A stretch of DNA of 64,000 bases from Marinobacterium lutimaris (GCF_900108065.1 NZ_FNVQ01000003.1:496001-560000); one strand, 5' to 3'; counted from the stretch's first letter, positions 35,897 to 45,884 are shown. The notes: generated by a model not told the origin, from the letters alone. A program made the numbers and translations.

Positions 35897-36832
35897 ATGA
35901 GTGACACTATGGATTCCCACGCATTCCGGCGCGCCCTGGGTAACTTTGCCACAGGCATTACCGTCGTGACTGCGCAGAGCCCGGCAGGAGAGCGCATCGG
36001 CCTGACCGTCAACAGCTTCAACTCGGTTTCACTGGATCCACCGCTGATTCTATGGAGCCTCGACAAGCGCTCCGCCGATAGCCTCGAGGTGATCCGCCAG
36101 AGCGGTCACTTTGCCGTCAATGTACTGGCCGCCGACCAACTCGACATCTCCAACCACTTCGCCCGCCCCCAGGATGATAAATTCGCGCTGATAAGGTTCG
36201 CCGAAGGACCGGGCGGATCACCGCTACTGGACAACTGCGCCGCGCGCTTCCATTGCGCCCTGCACCAGGAAGTGGATGCGGGCGATCACTGGATACTGAT
36301 CGGCCGGGTGCTGGACTTCGACGACCTGGGTCGTGCGCCGCTGCTTTACCACCAGGGTGCCTATTCAGTGGCGCTGCCCCATCCGCGCGTCGAGACCCGC
36401 CCCTCTACCAGTGGCAGCGGCGACAACCCCATGGCCCAGCACCTCTCCAACAACCTGCTGTACCTAATGCTGCAGGCGGTCAACGCTTACCAGAACAGCT
36501 ACCTGCCGAAACAGCAGGCGCTGGGACTGAGCGTCAGTGAAGCGCGTTTGCTGATTTTGCTGAGCGTGCTGGGTGGTAGTAGCGTCGAACGACTGCAGAA
36601 AGAGTCCAGCCTGCCCGGCTCAGAGGTGGTAGAGGCGGCGGAAAACCTTGAACTGGGAGGACTTCTCCAGCGTTCCGGCCCCCTGCTGGAGTTGACCGAA
36701 GCGGGCTCCGAACGCGCCAAAGAATACTGGACCCTGGCGGAAAACGAACAGAACCAGGTGTTCAGCGAGTTCGATAACAACGAGATAAACCAGTTCAAGC
36801 GGATGCTGAACAGCGTGATTCAAAAATCCTGA
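35897..36832 (+). CDS. Flavin reductase fused to a MarR-like domain (HPAH reductase C1-like)
   Basis: A 311-residue two-domain protein. Residues 1-165 are a FMN-binding flavin reductase (FRRALGNFATGITVVTAQSP, GLTVNSFNSVSLDPPLILWS, FAVNVLAADQLDISNHFA, LYHQGAYSVA). After a Ser/Gly linker, residues about 185-311 form a winged-helix MarR-like domain (LGLSVSEARLLILLSVLGGS, LQRSGPLLELTEAGSERAKE). The same architecture occurs in the reductase C1 of Acinetobacter p-hydroxyphenylacetate hydroxylase, where the MarR-like domain senses the aromatic substrate. No oxygenase gene is adjacent. ATG 35897 has AGGAG seven bases upstream. Confidence 0.85.
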   Translation: MSDTMDSHAFRRALGNFATGITVVTAQSPAGERIGLTVNSFNSVSLDPPLILWSLDKRSADSLEVIRQSGHFAVNVLAADQLDISNHFARPQDDKFALIRFAEGPGGSPLLDNCAARFHCALHQEVDAGDHWILIGRVLDFDDLGRAPLLYHQGAYSVALPHPRVETRPSTSGSGDNPMAQHLSNNLLYLMLQAVNAYQNSYLPKQQALGLSVSEARLLILLSVLGGSSVERLQKESSLPGSEVVEAAENLELGGLLQRSGPLLELTEAGSERAKEYWTLAENEQNQVFSEFDNNEINQFKRMLNSVIQKS

Positions 36833-36857
36833 AGCCAGGCAAACTCGAAACCAGGGT

Positions 36858-36889
36858 CTGGTATGGCCAAAACCTGGTATAGCCAAAAC
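36858..36889. repeat. 16-bp tandem repeat (two copies)
   Basis: CTGGTATGGCCAAAAC (36858-36873) is followed directly by CTGGTATAGCCAAAAC (36874-36889), one mismatch, in the short gap before the cold-shock gene terminator. Confidence 0.8.
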
Positions 36890-36916
36890 AAAGAAGGGAG
36901 CCCGAGGGCTCCCTTC
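36889..36916 (-). terminator. Terminator of the membrane cold-shock gene
   Basis: A perfect 11-bp stem, GAAGGGAGCCC (36893-36903) with GGGCTCCCTTC (36906-36916), is followed on the minus strand by TTTGTTTTGG. It may also stop transcripts from the convergent flavin reductase gene. Confidence 0.8.
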
Positions 36917-36935
36917 TGCATGACTGCGGCGCGGT

Positions 36936-37403
36936 TTAGCCGCGTACGACAGAAACGTCTTCTGCCTGCAGCCCTTTATCACTCTGGTGCACATTGAACC
37001 GCACCTGCTGACCTTCGGTCAGGGAGCGGTGTCCGCGACCGCGGATATTGCGGAAATGAACAAACACATCGTCGCCATTGGAACGGGTAATGAAGCCGAA
37101 GCCCTTGGAGACATTGAACCACTTCACGGTTCCCTGCTCACGGCTGTCGTCTTCAGACGACTCATCATCATCGGCGTCACTCTGCGCTGCCATCCGCGGT
37201 GCAGGTCTGCCACCCTGAGCCGCCCCGGCAGCCGTACCCAGAGAAGCGACCAGCGTAGCTGCCAGCACGATAACAAACGTCACGCCCAATACCACCGCGT
37301 TCAGTTCAATCTCCGTCGCCGTCACCTGCGACAGTATCGACGGAATAGCTACCGCCGCGACAATGCTAAGAACAATACTTTTAAATACCTGAATACCACT
37401 CAT
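36936..37403 (-). CDS. Membrane-anchored cold-shock domain protein
   Basis: A 155-residue protein. Two hydrophobic segments (about 8-26 and 36-60) are followed by a flexible acidic linker ([15 protein letters not shown]) and a complete C-terminal cold-shock domain with RNP1 KGFGFI and RNP2 VFVHF ([20 protein letters not shown]). Ordinary Csp proteins have only the 70-residue domain, so this form would hold an RNA-binding module at the inner membrane. The gene has a strong terminator and an AT-rich leader upstream. Function at the membrane is unknown to me. Confidence 0.88.
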   Translation of the reverse strand: MSGIQVFKSIVLSIVAAVAIPSILSQVTATEIELNAVVLGVTFVIVLAATLVASLGTAAGAAQGGRPAPRMAAQSDADDDESSEDDSREQGTVKWFNVSKGFGFITRSNGDDVFVHFRNIRGRGHRSLTEGQQVRFNVHQSDKGLQAEDVSVVRG

Positions 37404-37646
37404 CTATCTATTTTCTCTTCTAATTCAAAAATTAATCATATTAAGAAGGTCACGAGTTAACCAACGCGCCTAACCTGCGAGATATAACGTATTAGCTACA
37501 CTTTTTCAACAACTTACTAGTAAAGCTAGCGGATCTGTCCGGTTTTAACAGCATAAACTTTTGCCTGCCCCTGGCGCGATGGAGCGCCCCTGGCAGCGCT
37601 GGCAACAGTGATCTTCCCACACGCAGATAAGCAAAGGTTTTCCGGC

Positions 37647-37652
37647 TACAAT
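37647..37652 (+). promoter_or_regulatory. -10-like element for slyX
   Basis: TACAAT at 37647-37652 lies about 45 bases before slyX and matches the sigma-70 -10 consensus in five of six positions. The -35 region is poor (CAGATA at 17-base spacing). Confidence 0.45.
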
Positions 37653-37696
37653 AAACGCGGCAAACCCGGACCAACCCATCAATACAGGAGATCGCC

Positions 37697-37891
37697 ATGT
37701 CGGAAAATGAACAGATCGCTGAGCTGGAATCACGTATCGCGTTTCAAGAGGATGCGATCGACAAACTCAGCGATATTGTCGCCCGGCAGGAAAGAGATCT
37801 GGAGCGCCTGACGCGGATGATTCAGTTTCTGAACACCGAAATCAAATCCGGCGCTATCGAAGAGAACGATCAGCCGCCGCCTCATTACTGA
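37697..37891 (+). CDS. slyX: SlyX family protein
   Basis: A 64-residue coiled-coil protein (LESRIAFQEDAIDKLSDIVA) with the SlyX tail ending QPPPHY. The function of SlyX is unknown; it often sits next to slyD in enterobacteria, but here it is followed by a PlsB-like acyltransferase gene five bases downstream. GGAG precedes the ATG. Confidence 0.92.
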   Translation: MSENEQIAELESRIAFQEDAIDKLSDIVARQERDLERLTRMIQFLNTEIKSGAIEENDQPPPHY

Positions 37892-37896
37892 GCTGC

Positions 37897-39639
37897 ATGA
37901 CGGCACTCTTTCGCGCCCTCTCCGCTTCTGCCCGTGCCCGGCACCAGCAGGAGAGGCGTCTCATGGCAGAGATACTTGCCGACCCGCGCCTGCGTGAAGT
38001 GATCGACACCCGCTGCGCCCAATCCGGCGAACCTCGCCTGAACGTAGAGCGCCACGCCCATCAACAGCTTGAACAGATGGCCGCTCACTACCGCCATTCC
38101 GTGGTCAGAAGCCTGAACCCGCTGTTCAGCCTGGTGCTGAAGCGCCTCTACAGGCGCATGGAGATAAACGGCCTGGAGCGCCTGGAATCGCTGAACCGCG
38201 ATTACCAGCTGATCTATCTACCGGCCCACCGCAGCCATATCGACTATATGCTGATCTCCTGGGCCCTGTTCCAAAAGGGCCTGCAACTGCCCCATATCGC
38301 CGCTGGCGACAATCTGAACCTGCCAATAGTCGGAGCCCTGCTCAAACGCGGCGGCGCCGTGTTTCTACGCCGAAGTTTCCTGGACGACCCTGTATACACC
38401 TGTCTTGTGCGACTTTACCTGGAACAGCTGCTGCGCAACGAGCATAGCTTCGAGGTGTTCATCGAGGGGCAGCGCAGCCGCACAGGACGCCTGCTCACGC
38501 CGAAACTGGGGCTACTGAGCATGCTGCTGGAAAGCCAGCCGGCACGACGACTGGCGCTGTTACCGGTTTCGATCAACTACGACCTCTGCATCGACAACCG
38601 CACCTATCAGCACGAGCTTTCCGGCCGCCCCAAACGCAAGGAAAGCCTCTGGGGCCTGATCAGCTCCGTAGGACTGGTATTCAAGCGCTGCGGCGGCGCG
38701 CACCTGAATATCGGCGAACCTGTCTTTGTCGATGGAACGCCTACCGAAGAACAAAACGGCGCCCTTCTGCAGACCGCAAGCCAGGTGATGCGCGCCATCA
38801 ACAGGGCAACCATCGCCACCGAGGCGAGTAGAATCGCCAGCCTGCTTCCTGGCGCAGAAAAAGAGCTGAGACAAGCAGAGCTTGAACAGGGAATCGGCGC
38901 CCTTAACCCGCTGCTCCAGCAGTTGGGAACACGCCTGCCACAGCAGGACCGATCCGCTGCGGCGATGATCGACGCCATGGCACGGCGGCGACAACTCACT
39001 CTCTATGGCGGAAAAGTGCTGGTTTCAGAACAGCAGAGCGCAGAACTCAGCTACTACCGCAACAATCTGGCCCATGCCCTGGTGATGCCGGGGCTGATGC
39101 TTTTGCTGGCCGCCAGGCTACCAAAACCCAGCGCAGCGACCATTACCCGCCTGATGCGGGCGCTCCAGCCCTACCTGGGCGCTGAGTTCAGCCTGGCGGT
39201 AGACCCTGAGGAACCGGCCCGGTTGAGAAAAACCCTGCTACAACTGGGCCTGCTGAGCGATCAGGGCACACAGTTGCATCCGTCCCCCTGCCTGCTGGCC
39301 AGGGCTCTGTTTCACTTGGCCGAAACAGCCCTGCTACGCCAGTATCTGCTGATACGCATCGTCTCCCAGCAACCACTGATCACGGAGCAGCAGTTGTGCG
39401 AAACCACCACTGCACTGGCCCGTCACCTGCAGGCCTGGTACGAGCATCCGCTGCCGGAATATGCAGACCAGCGCCAGTTACGACCATTGATCGAGTGTCT
39501 GGAACAGCAGCAACTGCTCCACCGGGATAAGGAGTGTCTGAGCACAACACGCGACCTGGCGCCGATCCTGCGTATAGGCCGCAAGCTGCTGCCGGATGTG
39601 TTGCTTCAGGAGAGTGAACGCTGGCTGAGCCAGCACTAG
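37897..39639 (+). CDS. Short PlsB-like glycerol-3-phosphate acyltransferase family protein
   Basis: A 580-residue protein with the acyltransferase motifs of the PlsB/DHAPAT branch: motif I HRSHID (111-116, HX4D), GAVFLRRSF, motif [21 protein letters not shown] and motif [12 protein letters not shown]. PlsB proteins usually have about 800 residues; this one lacks most of the N-terminal region. It may be a second sn-1 acyltransferase or one with a different acceptor. It follows slyX by five bases, and its stop shares CTAG with rsmJ on the other strand. Confidence 0.85.
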   Translation: MTALFRALSASARARHQQERRLMAEILADPRLREVIDTRCAQSGEPRLNVERHAHQQLEQMAAHYRHSVVRSLNPLFSLVLKRLYRRMEINGLERLESLNRDYQLIYLPAHRSHIDYMLISWALFQKGLQLPHIAAGDNLNLPIVGALLKRGGAVFLRRSFLDDPVYTCLVRLYLEQLLRNEHSFEVFIEGQRSRTGRLLTPKLGLLSMLLESQPARRLALLPVSINYDLCIDNRTYQHELSGRPKRKESLWGLISSVGLVFKRCGGAHLNIGEPVFVDGTPTEEQNGALLQTASQVMRAINRATIATEASRIASLLPGAEKELRQAELEQGIGALNPLLQQLGTRLPQQDRSAAAMIDAMARRRQLTLYGGKVLVSEQQSAELSYYRNNLAHALVMPGLMLLLAARLPKPSAATITRLMRALQPYLGAEFSLAVDPEEPARLRKTLLQLGLLSDQGTQLHPSPCLLARALFHLAETALLRQYLLIRIVSQQPLITEQQLCETTTALARHLQAWYEHPLPEYADQRQLRPLIECLEQQQLLHRDKECLSTTRDLAPILRIGRKLLPDVLLQESERWLSQH

Positions 39640-40418
39640 TCCAGCTTTTTCAGCGCGTAGATATCGTAGCGGCCCGACTTGCCTTCGAGCTTGTAGGAGG
39701 GTTCCCTGCCACCGATAGAAGGCGCCTTGCGTGGACGTTTCACCACCACACGGCACTCGGCAACCTCCAGCGCCACCGCCAGCAACTCCGCCTGATCGGC
39801 GTCCTCTCCCACCAAGTCGCGGAACGCCAGCATCTCTTTTTTAACCTGGGCTGACTTGTCACTGTGCGGGAACATCGGATCCAGATGCACTACCTGGGGT
39901 CGCTCGGCCTCAGCCAGGGATGAGAGCCAGTCACGGGCATCGCCGCCATACAGACGCATCCGCGCGATAATATCCGCCACTTCAGAATCCGCCGCCCGCG
40001 CCAGACCATCTGCCAGCAGCGCATGCACCACCGGCGAGCGCTCCACCAGACTGACCTCACAGCCCAGAGTAGCCAGCACAAAACCATCACGCCCCAGCCC
40101 TGCGGTCACATCAGCAACCGTGGGGCGGATGCTGCCCTTGATACCGCAGGCCTTGGCGATCATCTGCCCCTTGCCGCCGCCGAACTGGCGCCGGTGTGCC
40201 ACCGCGCCGCTGACGAAATCCGCCAGCACTGGCCCTGGCCGTTTGCGCCCGGTCTGTTGCAGCACCAGCGCATCCTCGGTCAGCAACAGGTATTGGGCGA
40301 CAGACGCCGACTCGAGATCGACCTCTTCGGCAAAGACAAGTCCGAGCTCTCGCGCCAGCTCGCAAGCCTCTTTGCTGCGCGCCGCGCAGCTTGTGCCGAC
40401 AACGGGCAGCGCATTCAT
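39636..40418 (-). CDS. rsmJ: 16S rRNA (guanine1516-N2)-methyltransferase RsmJ
   Basis: A 260-residue SAM-dependent methyltransferase. Motifs: [18 protein letters not shown] (SAM binding), [15 protein letters not shown], and the catalytic [17 protein letters not shown], which is characteristic of RsmJ. Start set at ATG 40418 ([10 protein letters not shown]), one base after the uppP stop; an in-frame ATG at 40451 lies inside uppP. Its stop codon TAG overlaps the plsB-like stop on the opposite strand in CTAG. Confidence 0.93.
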   Translation of the reverse strand: MNALPVVGTSCAARSKEACELARELGLVFAEEVDLESASVAQYLLLTEDALVLQQTGRKRPGPVLADFVSGAVAHRRQFGGGKGQMIAKACGIKGSIRPTVADVTAGLGRDGFVLATLGCEVSLVERSPVVHALLADGLARAADSEVADIIARMRLYGGDARDWLSSLAEAERPQVVHLDPMFPHSDKSAQVKKEMLAFRDLVGEDADQAELLAVALEVAECRVVVKRPRKAPSIGGREPSYKLEGKSGRYDIYALKKLD

Positions 40419-40419
40419 A

Positions 40420-41229
40420 TCAGCCGACAAACCAGACACCCAGAAGCACAAAACCCAGAATCAGGCGATAGATCACGAACGGCATCATGCCGATCCGGTC
40501 CAGCCATTTCAGAAACAGGTAGATACAGGCAAAGGCGCTCAACGCCGCCAGCACAGCGCCACTACCGATCATCTCCCAGTGTGCCTCGGCATCACTCTGG
40601 ATCAGCTCGAGTGTTTTCAGGCTGCCCGCGGCAACAATAACCGGGATCGACATAAGGAAAGAGAAACGCGCCGCGCTCTGGCGCTCAAAGCCGAGCATCA
40701 GCGCCGCGGTGATGGTGATACCCGAACGCGAGGTACCGGGGATCAACGCCACTGCCTGGGCCAGGCCGATAGTGAGCGCATCCTTCACCCCGAGAGTATC
40801 GGTCTTGCGCACCCTCTTGCCCTTCAGGTCCGCCCAGCCCAACAGCACACCGAAAATCAGCGTAGTGCCGGCGATTACCAGGATGGAACGCCCGTACTCA
40901 TCCACCAGATCGCCGAACAGCCCGCCAAAGATCACCGCCGGAATAGTGGCCAGCACGACCAGCCAGCCCAGCTTGCCCTCGGCACTGCGACGACCGCCCA
41001 GCGCAGCGATGCTGGCCACACTGATCTGCAGCACCTCGCGGCGGAAGTAGTAGATCACCGCCACCAGGGTCCCGACATGAACGCCCACATCGAACGCCAG
41101 CCCCTGATCCTGCCAGCCCAGCAGCTGAGACGGCAGAATCAGGTGGGCTGAACTGGAGATCGGCAGAAACTCGGTCAGGCCCTGGATCAGGGCGAGAATA
41201 ACGGTATGAATCCAGTCAGCCAGTGTCAC
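40420..41229 (-). CDS. uppP: Undecaprenyl-diphosphatase UppP (BacA)
   Basis: A 269-residue polytopic membrane phosphatase that recycles undecaprenyl pyrophosphate for peptidoglycan synthesis. Signature motifs: [15 protein letters not shown] near residues 19-33 and the [16 protein letters not shown] motif. It is embedded in the minus-strand run mpl-ubiX-tsaB-uppP-rsmJ and overlaps tsaB by four bases. Confidence 0.96.
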   Translation of the reverse strand: MTLADWIHTVILALIQGLTEFLPISSSAHLILPSQLLGWQDQGLAFDVGVHVGTLVAVIYYFRREVLQISVASIAALGGRRSAEGKLGWLVVLATIPAVIFGGLFGDLVDEYGRSILVIAGTTLIFGVLLGWADLKGKRVRKTDTLGVKDALTIGLAQAVALIPGTSRSGITITAALMLGFERQSAARFSFLMSIPVIVAAGSLKTLELIQSDAEAHWEMIGSGAVLAALSAFACIYLFLKWLDRIGMMPFVIYRLILGFVLLGVWFVG

Positions 41230-41912
41230 TGTTGATCCTTCTTCTTCCAGCTGCCTTCACGCAGATAGACCGGCAGCGCATCTTCAGGCACCACGCCTTC
41301 ACCGGCAGCCAGTTGCGCCTCGGCCAGCACCAGCATGGCGCGGGCATCGGGATAGCACTCCAGCTCGATCTCATTGACGCCCGCGGTCACCGCTTCGGGC
41401 ATCTGTTCGCTGTAACGCCAGCCGCTGCCGACGCCGAGCCACTCAGCCACTTCCGGCAGTTCCAGATCCCTGGGCGAACGCACCGATTCATCGATCAACG
41501 CCCGGGGCAGATCAGCGCTGATATCAAACGCGCCCCAGTACACCTCGTCCATCCGGGCATCCAGCGCCGTCGCAACACGGCTCGCCTGTGGAAAACGCTC
41601 TTTCGCGGTGACCGCCATCGCCGCCAGGGTCGATACCGGCAGCAGCGGCAGATCCGCCCCCAGCGCCAGCCCCTGGGCCGCGCCAGTGGCGATACGGATA
41701 CCGGCGAACGAGCCTGGGCCACGGCCAAAGGCGATCGCATCCAGGCTCGCCAGCTTGATGCCGGCTTCGGCCAGCAGCTCCTCTACCATCGGCAGCAGCA
41801 AGTGGGTATGACGCCGCGGCTCGATAACAAATTTGTGTTTTATCTCCCCGGCAAGACTCAGGGCCACGGAGCAGGCGTCGGTGGAAGTATCCAGGGCAAG
41901 TATTCGGGACAT
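41226..41912 (-). CDS. tsaB: tRNA t6A37 biosynthesis protein TsaB
   Basis: A 228-residue ASKHA-fold protein: ILALDTSTDACSVALSL at the start, RRHTHLLLPMVEELLAEAG and AFGRGPGSFAGIRIATGAAQ are TsaB-typical. It is the inactive paralog and scaffold that works with TsaD and TsaE to make threonylcarbamoyladenosine. It overlaps uppP by four bases; upstream lies the 15-bp repeat region. Confidence 0.95.
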   Translation of the reverse strand: MSRILALDTSTDACSVALSLAGEIKHKFVIEPRRHTHLLLPMVEELLAEAGIKLASLDAIAFGRGPGSFAGIRIATGAAQGLALGADLPLLPVSTLAAMAVTAKERFPQASRVATALDARMDEVYWGAFDISADLPRALIDESVRSPRDLELPEVAEWLGVGSGWRYSEQMPEAVTAGVNEIELECYPDARAMLVLAEAQLAAGEGVVPEDALPVYLREGSWKKKDQQ

Positions 41913-41960
41913 CGGATTTCCGTCAGCTAACAGGCTGCGCCAGCTTACGCGGCGCGGCTT

Positions 41961-42050
41961 TAGGTTTTATTAACTCAGGTTTCAGTAGCTCAGGTTTCAG
42001 CAACTTGGGTTTCAGTAACTTGGGTTTTATTAACTTGGGTTTGCGAAATT
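41961..42050. repeat. 15-bp-period tandem repeat, about six units, between ubiX and tsaB
   Basis: Units of 15 bp, from TAGGTTTTATTAACT to TGGGTTTGCGAAATT, run head to tail: five clear copies and one degenerate. Copies 1 and 5 share TTTTATTAACT and copies 2-4 have TTTCAGTAGCT or close variants, so the array has diverged by block. On the minus strand one frame is open and would spell a KPKLL-type pentad, but it has no start codon and is not continuous with ubiX. Confidence 0.85.
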
Positions 42051-42056
42051 CAGAGG

Positions 42057-42680
42057 TTACAGCAGATTTTCTCCCCAGCGCGGCAACAGCGACTGCTCCA
42101 GGCCCAGCTGGGAAAGTATGCGGGCAACAATGAAATCCACCATCTCCTCAACACTGGCCGGACGCTGGTAAAAACCGGGACTGGCCGGTATCACCACCGC
42201 GCCCATACGGGTCAGCTTGAGCATATGCTCCAGGTGGATCTCGGAGTACGGCGCCTCTCGCGGTACCAGTATCAACTGGCGCCGCTCTTTGAGCACCACA
42301 TCGGCAGCACGTTCAATCAGATTATTGCTGGCACCACAGGCGATCGCCGACAGCGAGCCGGTACTGCAGGGACAGACCACCATAGAGGTGGGCGCCCCCG
42401 AGCCGGACGCCACCGGCGCCATCCACTGCTCACGACCATAGACTTTCAGTTGCCCTTCACGCGCTCCATATAGCTCGCTGAGATAGGCCTCCTGCTGGTC
42501 CGGCTGGCCCGGCAGTTTGATATCGGTTTCGGTAGCGATCACCACCTGCGCGGCCCGAGAGACCAGCAACAGCACCTGCACATCCGCAGACAGCATGCAC
42601 TGCAGCAGCCTCAGACCATACTGGACTCCGGATGCGCCGGTGATCGCCAACGTTACCCGGCGCGAGAACTCAACACTCAT
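42057..42680 (-). CDS. ubiX: Flavin prenyltransferase UbiX
   Basis: A 207-residue enzyme that makes prenylated FMN, the cofactor of the decarboxylase UbiD. Motifs: [16 protein letters not shown] at the N-terminus, [36 protein letters not shown] and [19 protein letters not shown]. It touches mpl (stop and start overlap at 42680), so the two are co-translated. Confidence 0.95.
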   Translation of the reverse strand: MSVEFSRRVTLAITGASGVQYGLRLLQCMLSADVQVLLLVSRAAQVVIATETDIKLPGQPDQQEAYLSELYGAREGQLKVYGREQWMAPVASGSGAPTSMVVCPCSTGSLSAIACGASNNLIERAADVVLKERRQLILVPREAPYSEIHLEHMLKLTRMGAVVIPASPGFYQRPASVEEMVDFIVARILSQLGLEQSLLPRWGENLL

Positions 42681-44071
42681 TACGCGCTCCTCTGCTGCAG
42701 CCTTGCCAGCAGCTTGCCATGGATACCGCCAAAGCCACCGTTACTCATCACTACGAGGTGAGTGCCGGGCTTGGCATCCAGCGCCAGCTGTTCCACCAGC
42801 GCATCGATATCGCGATGCAGGCTGGCTGGGTTGCTGCTGGCGTCGATCACACTGTCCAGCGACCAGTCCATACCTTCAGGCTGATACCAGTAGACGCTAT
42901 CGGCCAGCGCGGCGGAGGCGGCCAGGGCCTGCTTGTGGGCGCCGAGACGCATGGTATTGGAGCGCGGTTCGATCACCGCCAATAAGGGTGCATCACCGAC
43001 CTTGGCGCGAATACCGGCCAGGGTGGTTTCGATGGCCGTAGGATGGTGGGCAAAATCGTCGTAGACCTTCACACCATCCGCTTCACCCAGCAGCTCCATG
43101 CGGCGCTTGACGCCACCAAAGTTGCTCAGCGCCTCGGCGGCGATAGCGGGAGTCACGCCCACATGACGCGCGGCCAGCAGTGCGTGTAAGCCGTTACTTA
43201 CGTTATGCGCACCGGTCAGCGACCAGTTGACCTCAGCCACCTTTTCGCCGTTCTGCAGGATCGCAAAGCGACCGCCATCCGCGCTCAGCGGCTGCGCACG
43301 CCAGCCTGCCACATCACCCGTAGCCAGATTACCTGTGGCCTGATCACCTGTGGCCAACGTTTCGCTCCAGCAGCCCATATCGATCACCTCGGCCAGCGCT
43401 TCGCTATCGGCCGGATAGATCACCTGGCCACCTCCTGGAACCACGCGGATCAGATGGTGAAACTGGCGCTGAATCGCCGCCAGGTCCGGGAAGATATCGG
43501 CGTGATCAAACTCCAGGTTGTTCATGATCAGCGTACGCGGGCCGTAGTGAACAAACTTGGAGCGCTTATCAAAGAACGCGGTGTCGTATTCGTCCGCCTC
43601 GATCACGAAAAACGGCGTATCGCCTAAACGAGCGGAGCGGTCAAAATTGTGCGGCACACCGCCGATCAGGAAACCCGGCGCCATCTTCGCCTGCTCAAGA
43701 ATCCACGCCAGCATCGTCGCCGTGCTGGTCTTGCCGTGTGTGCCCGACACCGCCAGCACCCAGCGCTCTTTCAGCACATGGTCATGCAGCCACTGCGGCC
43801 CGGAGGTGTAGTTAATGCCACGTTCCAGCACCGCTTCGACGCAGGGGTTACCACGTGTCATCGCATTACCGATCACCACGCAATCCGGCACAGGGTCCAG
43901 CTGCACCGGATCGTAACCTTCGATCAGCTCGATCCCCTGCTGCGCCAATTGAGTACTCATCGGCGGATAAACATTGGCGTCAGAGCCGGTCACACGATGG
44001 CCCAGCTCCCGTGCCAGCAGCGCCAGCGACCCCATAAAAGTGCCGCAGATACCGAGGATATGAATATGCAC
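42680..44071 (-). CDS. mpl: Murein peptide ligase Mpl
   Basis: A 463-residue Mur-ligase paralog that joins the recycled tripeptide L-Ala-gamma-D-Glu-meso-DAP to UDP-MurNAc. The P-loop is in [15 protein letters not shown] (about 109-121), and the N-terminus [20 protein letters not shown] is typical. An inserted pentad repeat, [15 protein letters not shown] near residues 240-254, results from a 15-bp tandem repeat in the gene. Confidence 0.95.
   Translation of the reverse strand: MHIHILGICGTFMGSLALLARELGHRVTGSDANVYPPMSTQLAQQGIELIEGYDPVQLDPVPDCVVIGNAMTRGNPCVEAVLERGINYTSGPQWLHDHVLKERWVLAVSGTHGKTSTATMLAWILEQAKMAPGFLIGGVPHNFDRSARLGDTPFFVIEADEYDTAFFDKRSKFVHYGPRTLIMNNLEFDHADIFPDLAAIQRQFHHLIRVVPGGGQVIYPADSEALAEVIDMGCWSETLATGDQATGNLATGDVAGWRAQPLSADGGRFAILQNGEKVAEVNWSLTGAHNVSNGLHALLAARHVGVTPAIAAEALSNFGGVKRRMELLGEADGVKVYDDFAHHPTAIETTLAGIRAKVGDAPLLAVIEPRSNTMRLGAHKQALAASAALADSVYWYQPEGMDWSLDSVIDASSNPASLHRDIDALVEQLALDAKPGTHLVVMSNGGFGGIHGKLLARLQQRSA
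43306..43357. repeat. In-frame 15-bp tandem repeat inside mpl
   Basis: Units such as TAGCCAGATTACCTG and TGGCCTGATCACCTG (about three copies) follow one another, adding ATGDQ-like pentads to Mpl. The period equals that of the repeat near ubiX. Confidence 0.75.
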
Positions 44072-44181
44072 GTCGGTCCCCCTGAAAAATTAGCCCGTAA
44101 TAATAGCGTTTTTGCCGCCGGGCTGTTACTCCCATCCCGCGGAAAGCCGCATAACGCCATGCAATGCCGCCAGGGATCGCG

Positions 44182-44187
44182 TATAAT
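44182..44187 (+). promoter_or_regulatory. -10 element of the fbp promoter
   Basis: TATAAT at 44182-44187 is a perfect -10 hexamer 44 bases before the fbp start. No good -35 is seen at 16-18 bases. Confidence 0.5.
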
Positions 44188-44230
44188 TTTCCGCATTCTT
44201 GACACGGAACACACAAGGTCCACGAATCCG

Positions 44231-45220
44231 ATGCAGCTGCTCAGCGCTTACCTTAAAAACCACGACACCGATAACGAACTGGTCGAACTGATCGACATCC
44301 TGATGGTCGCCTGCAAAGAGATCGCTCTGCAGTTGCGCGAAGGCGCACTGGCAGGCATCCACGGCACCACCAGCGACACCAACGTCCAGGGCGAAACCCA
44401 GAAGAAACTGGATGTCATCTCCAACGATATCCTCAAGGAAGTTCTGCTGGATAACCGTCTGGTGCGTGGCGTGGCCTCCGAAGAGGAAGACGAACCCGTA
44501 TTCGGCAATCCCGAAGGCCGCTTCCTGGTGACCTTCGACCCGCTGGACGGTTCCTCCAACATCGACGTCAACGTCTCGGTCGGCACCATTTTCTCAATCC
44601 TGGAAGTACCCGAAACCGGCACGCCGGACAGCGTTGACCTGTTCCTGCAGCCGGGCCGCAAACAGGTTGCCGCCGGTTACGTACTTTACGGCCCGTCCGC
44701 GGTACTGGCTCTGACCACCGGCCATGGCGTTAACATGTTCACCCTGGCGCACACCGGAGACTTCCTGCTGACCCGCGAACAGGTGAGCGTGCCCGAGACC
44801 ACCAAAGAGTTCGCCATCAACATGTCGAACCAGCGTCACTGGGAACCGGCCATGCGCAACTACGTAGACGACCTGCTCGCCGGCGCCGAAGGCCCGCGCG
44901 GCAAGAACTACAACATGCGCTGGATCGCCTCCATGGTGGCCGAAGTGCACCGCGTACTGACCCGCGGCGGCATCTTCACCTACCCCTGGGACTCCCGCGA
45001 TCCAAAAAAACCGGGCAAGCTGCGCCTGATGTACGAAGGCAACCCCATGAGCATGCTGATCGAACAGGCTGGCGGCCGCTCCACCACCTGTTACCAGAAC
45101 ATCATGGATATCCAGCCGGCACATATCCACCAGCGCGTGGCCGTTGCCCTGGGTTCCCGGGAAGAGGTGGAAACTGCACTGCAGTACCACCAGGACACCC
45201 CCAGCGTTATTCAGCAGTAA
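44231..45220 (+). CDS. fbp: Class 1 fructose-1,6-bisphosphatase
   Basis: A 329-residue gluconeogenic phosphatase. The metal-binding [20 protein letters not shown] (about 101-120) with EEEDEP upstream and the substrate site segment [12 protein letters not shown] mark class I FBPase. ATG 44231 is the first in-frame start that fits the family; the frame further upstream overlaps the fbp promoter and mpl. Divergent from mpl. Confidence 0.96.
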   Translation: MQLLSAYLKNHDTDNELVELIDILMVACKEIALQLREGALAGIHGTTSDTNVQGETQKKLDVISNDILKEVLLDNRLVRGVASEEEDEPVFGNPEGRFLVTFDPLDGSSNIDVNVSVGTIFSILEVPETGTPDSVDLFLQPGRKQVAAGYVLYGPSAVLALTTGHGVNMFTLAHTGDFLLTREQVSVPETTKEFAINMSNQRHWEPAMRNYVDDLLAGAEGPRGKNYNMRWIASMVAEVHRVLTRGGIFTYPWDSRDPKKPGKLRLMYEGNPMSMLIEQAGGRSTTCYQNIMDIQPAHIHQRVAVALGSREEVETALQYHQDTPSVIQQ

Positions 45221-45307
45221 GTAGTATTCATCCCTGAGCGGCAGGACGCTTATAATGCCGCTCAGGTATCAGATCCGACCCTTAACACGACTAACAGGAA
45301 GAGACGC

Positions 45308-45841
45308 ATGAGCTTTGCGAAAGTGCCTGCCGGTAAAGAACTGCCGGACGACCTCTATGTGATCATCGAAATCCCCGCCGAAAGCTCTCCGGTCAAGTAC
45401 GAGATCGACAAGGATGCGGACGCGATCTTCGTTGACCGTTTCATGGCGGCACCGATGTTCTACCCGGCCAACTACGGCTACGTGAACAACACCCTGGCAG
45501 ACGACGGCGACCCGCTGGACGTGCTGGTTCTGACTCCGCACCCGGTAATGACCGGCTCTGTGATCCGCTGCCGCCCGGTCGGCATTCTGAACATGACCGA
45601 CGAAGCTGGCGAAGACGCCAAGCTGGTTGCGGTTCCGCATCAGAAACTGAGCCAGGCCTACAACGACATCAACGATGTCGACGATCTGCCGCAGCTGCTG
45701 AAAGACCAGATTTCTCACTTCTTCGAAAACTACAAGAAGCTGGAGAAAGGCAAGTGGGTCAAGGTTGAAGGCTGGTCCGACGCCGAAGCCGCCCGCGAAG
45801 CAGTTCGCAAATCCGTCGCAGCTTACGAAGCACAGAAGTAA
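45308..45841 (+). CDS. ppa: Inorganic pyrophosphatase
   Basis: A 177-residue family I enzyme that hydrolyses pyrophosphate made by biosynthetic reactions. Signature segments: [37 protein letters not shown] and [15 protein letters not shown], holding the metal-binding aspartates. An AGGAAGAG region precedes the ATG. Confidence 0.97.
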   Translation: MSFAKVPAGKELPDDLYVIIEIPAESSPVKYEIDKDADAIFVDRFMAAPMFYPANYGYVNNTLADDGDPLDVLVLTPHPVMTGSVIRCRPVGILNMTDEAGEDAKLVAVPHQKLSQAYNDINDVDDLPQLLKDQISHFFENYKKLEKGKWVKVEGWSDAEAAREAVRKSVAAYEAQK

Positions 45842-45884
45842 GCAGCGACCCAGCTCTACTGAGTTCAACAAAAGCCAGAGCACT

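Noticed and set aside
41913-42056. A coding gene made of KPKLL repeats between ubiX and tsaB
   Set aside because: The frame has no ATG, GTG or TTG start with a ribosome site and is out of frame with ubiX; treated as a non-coding repeat.
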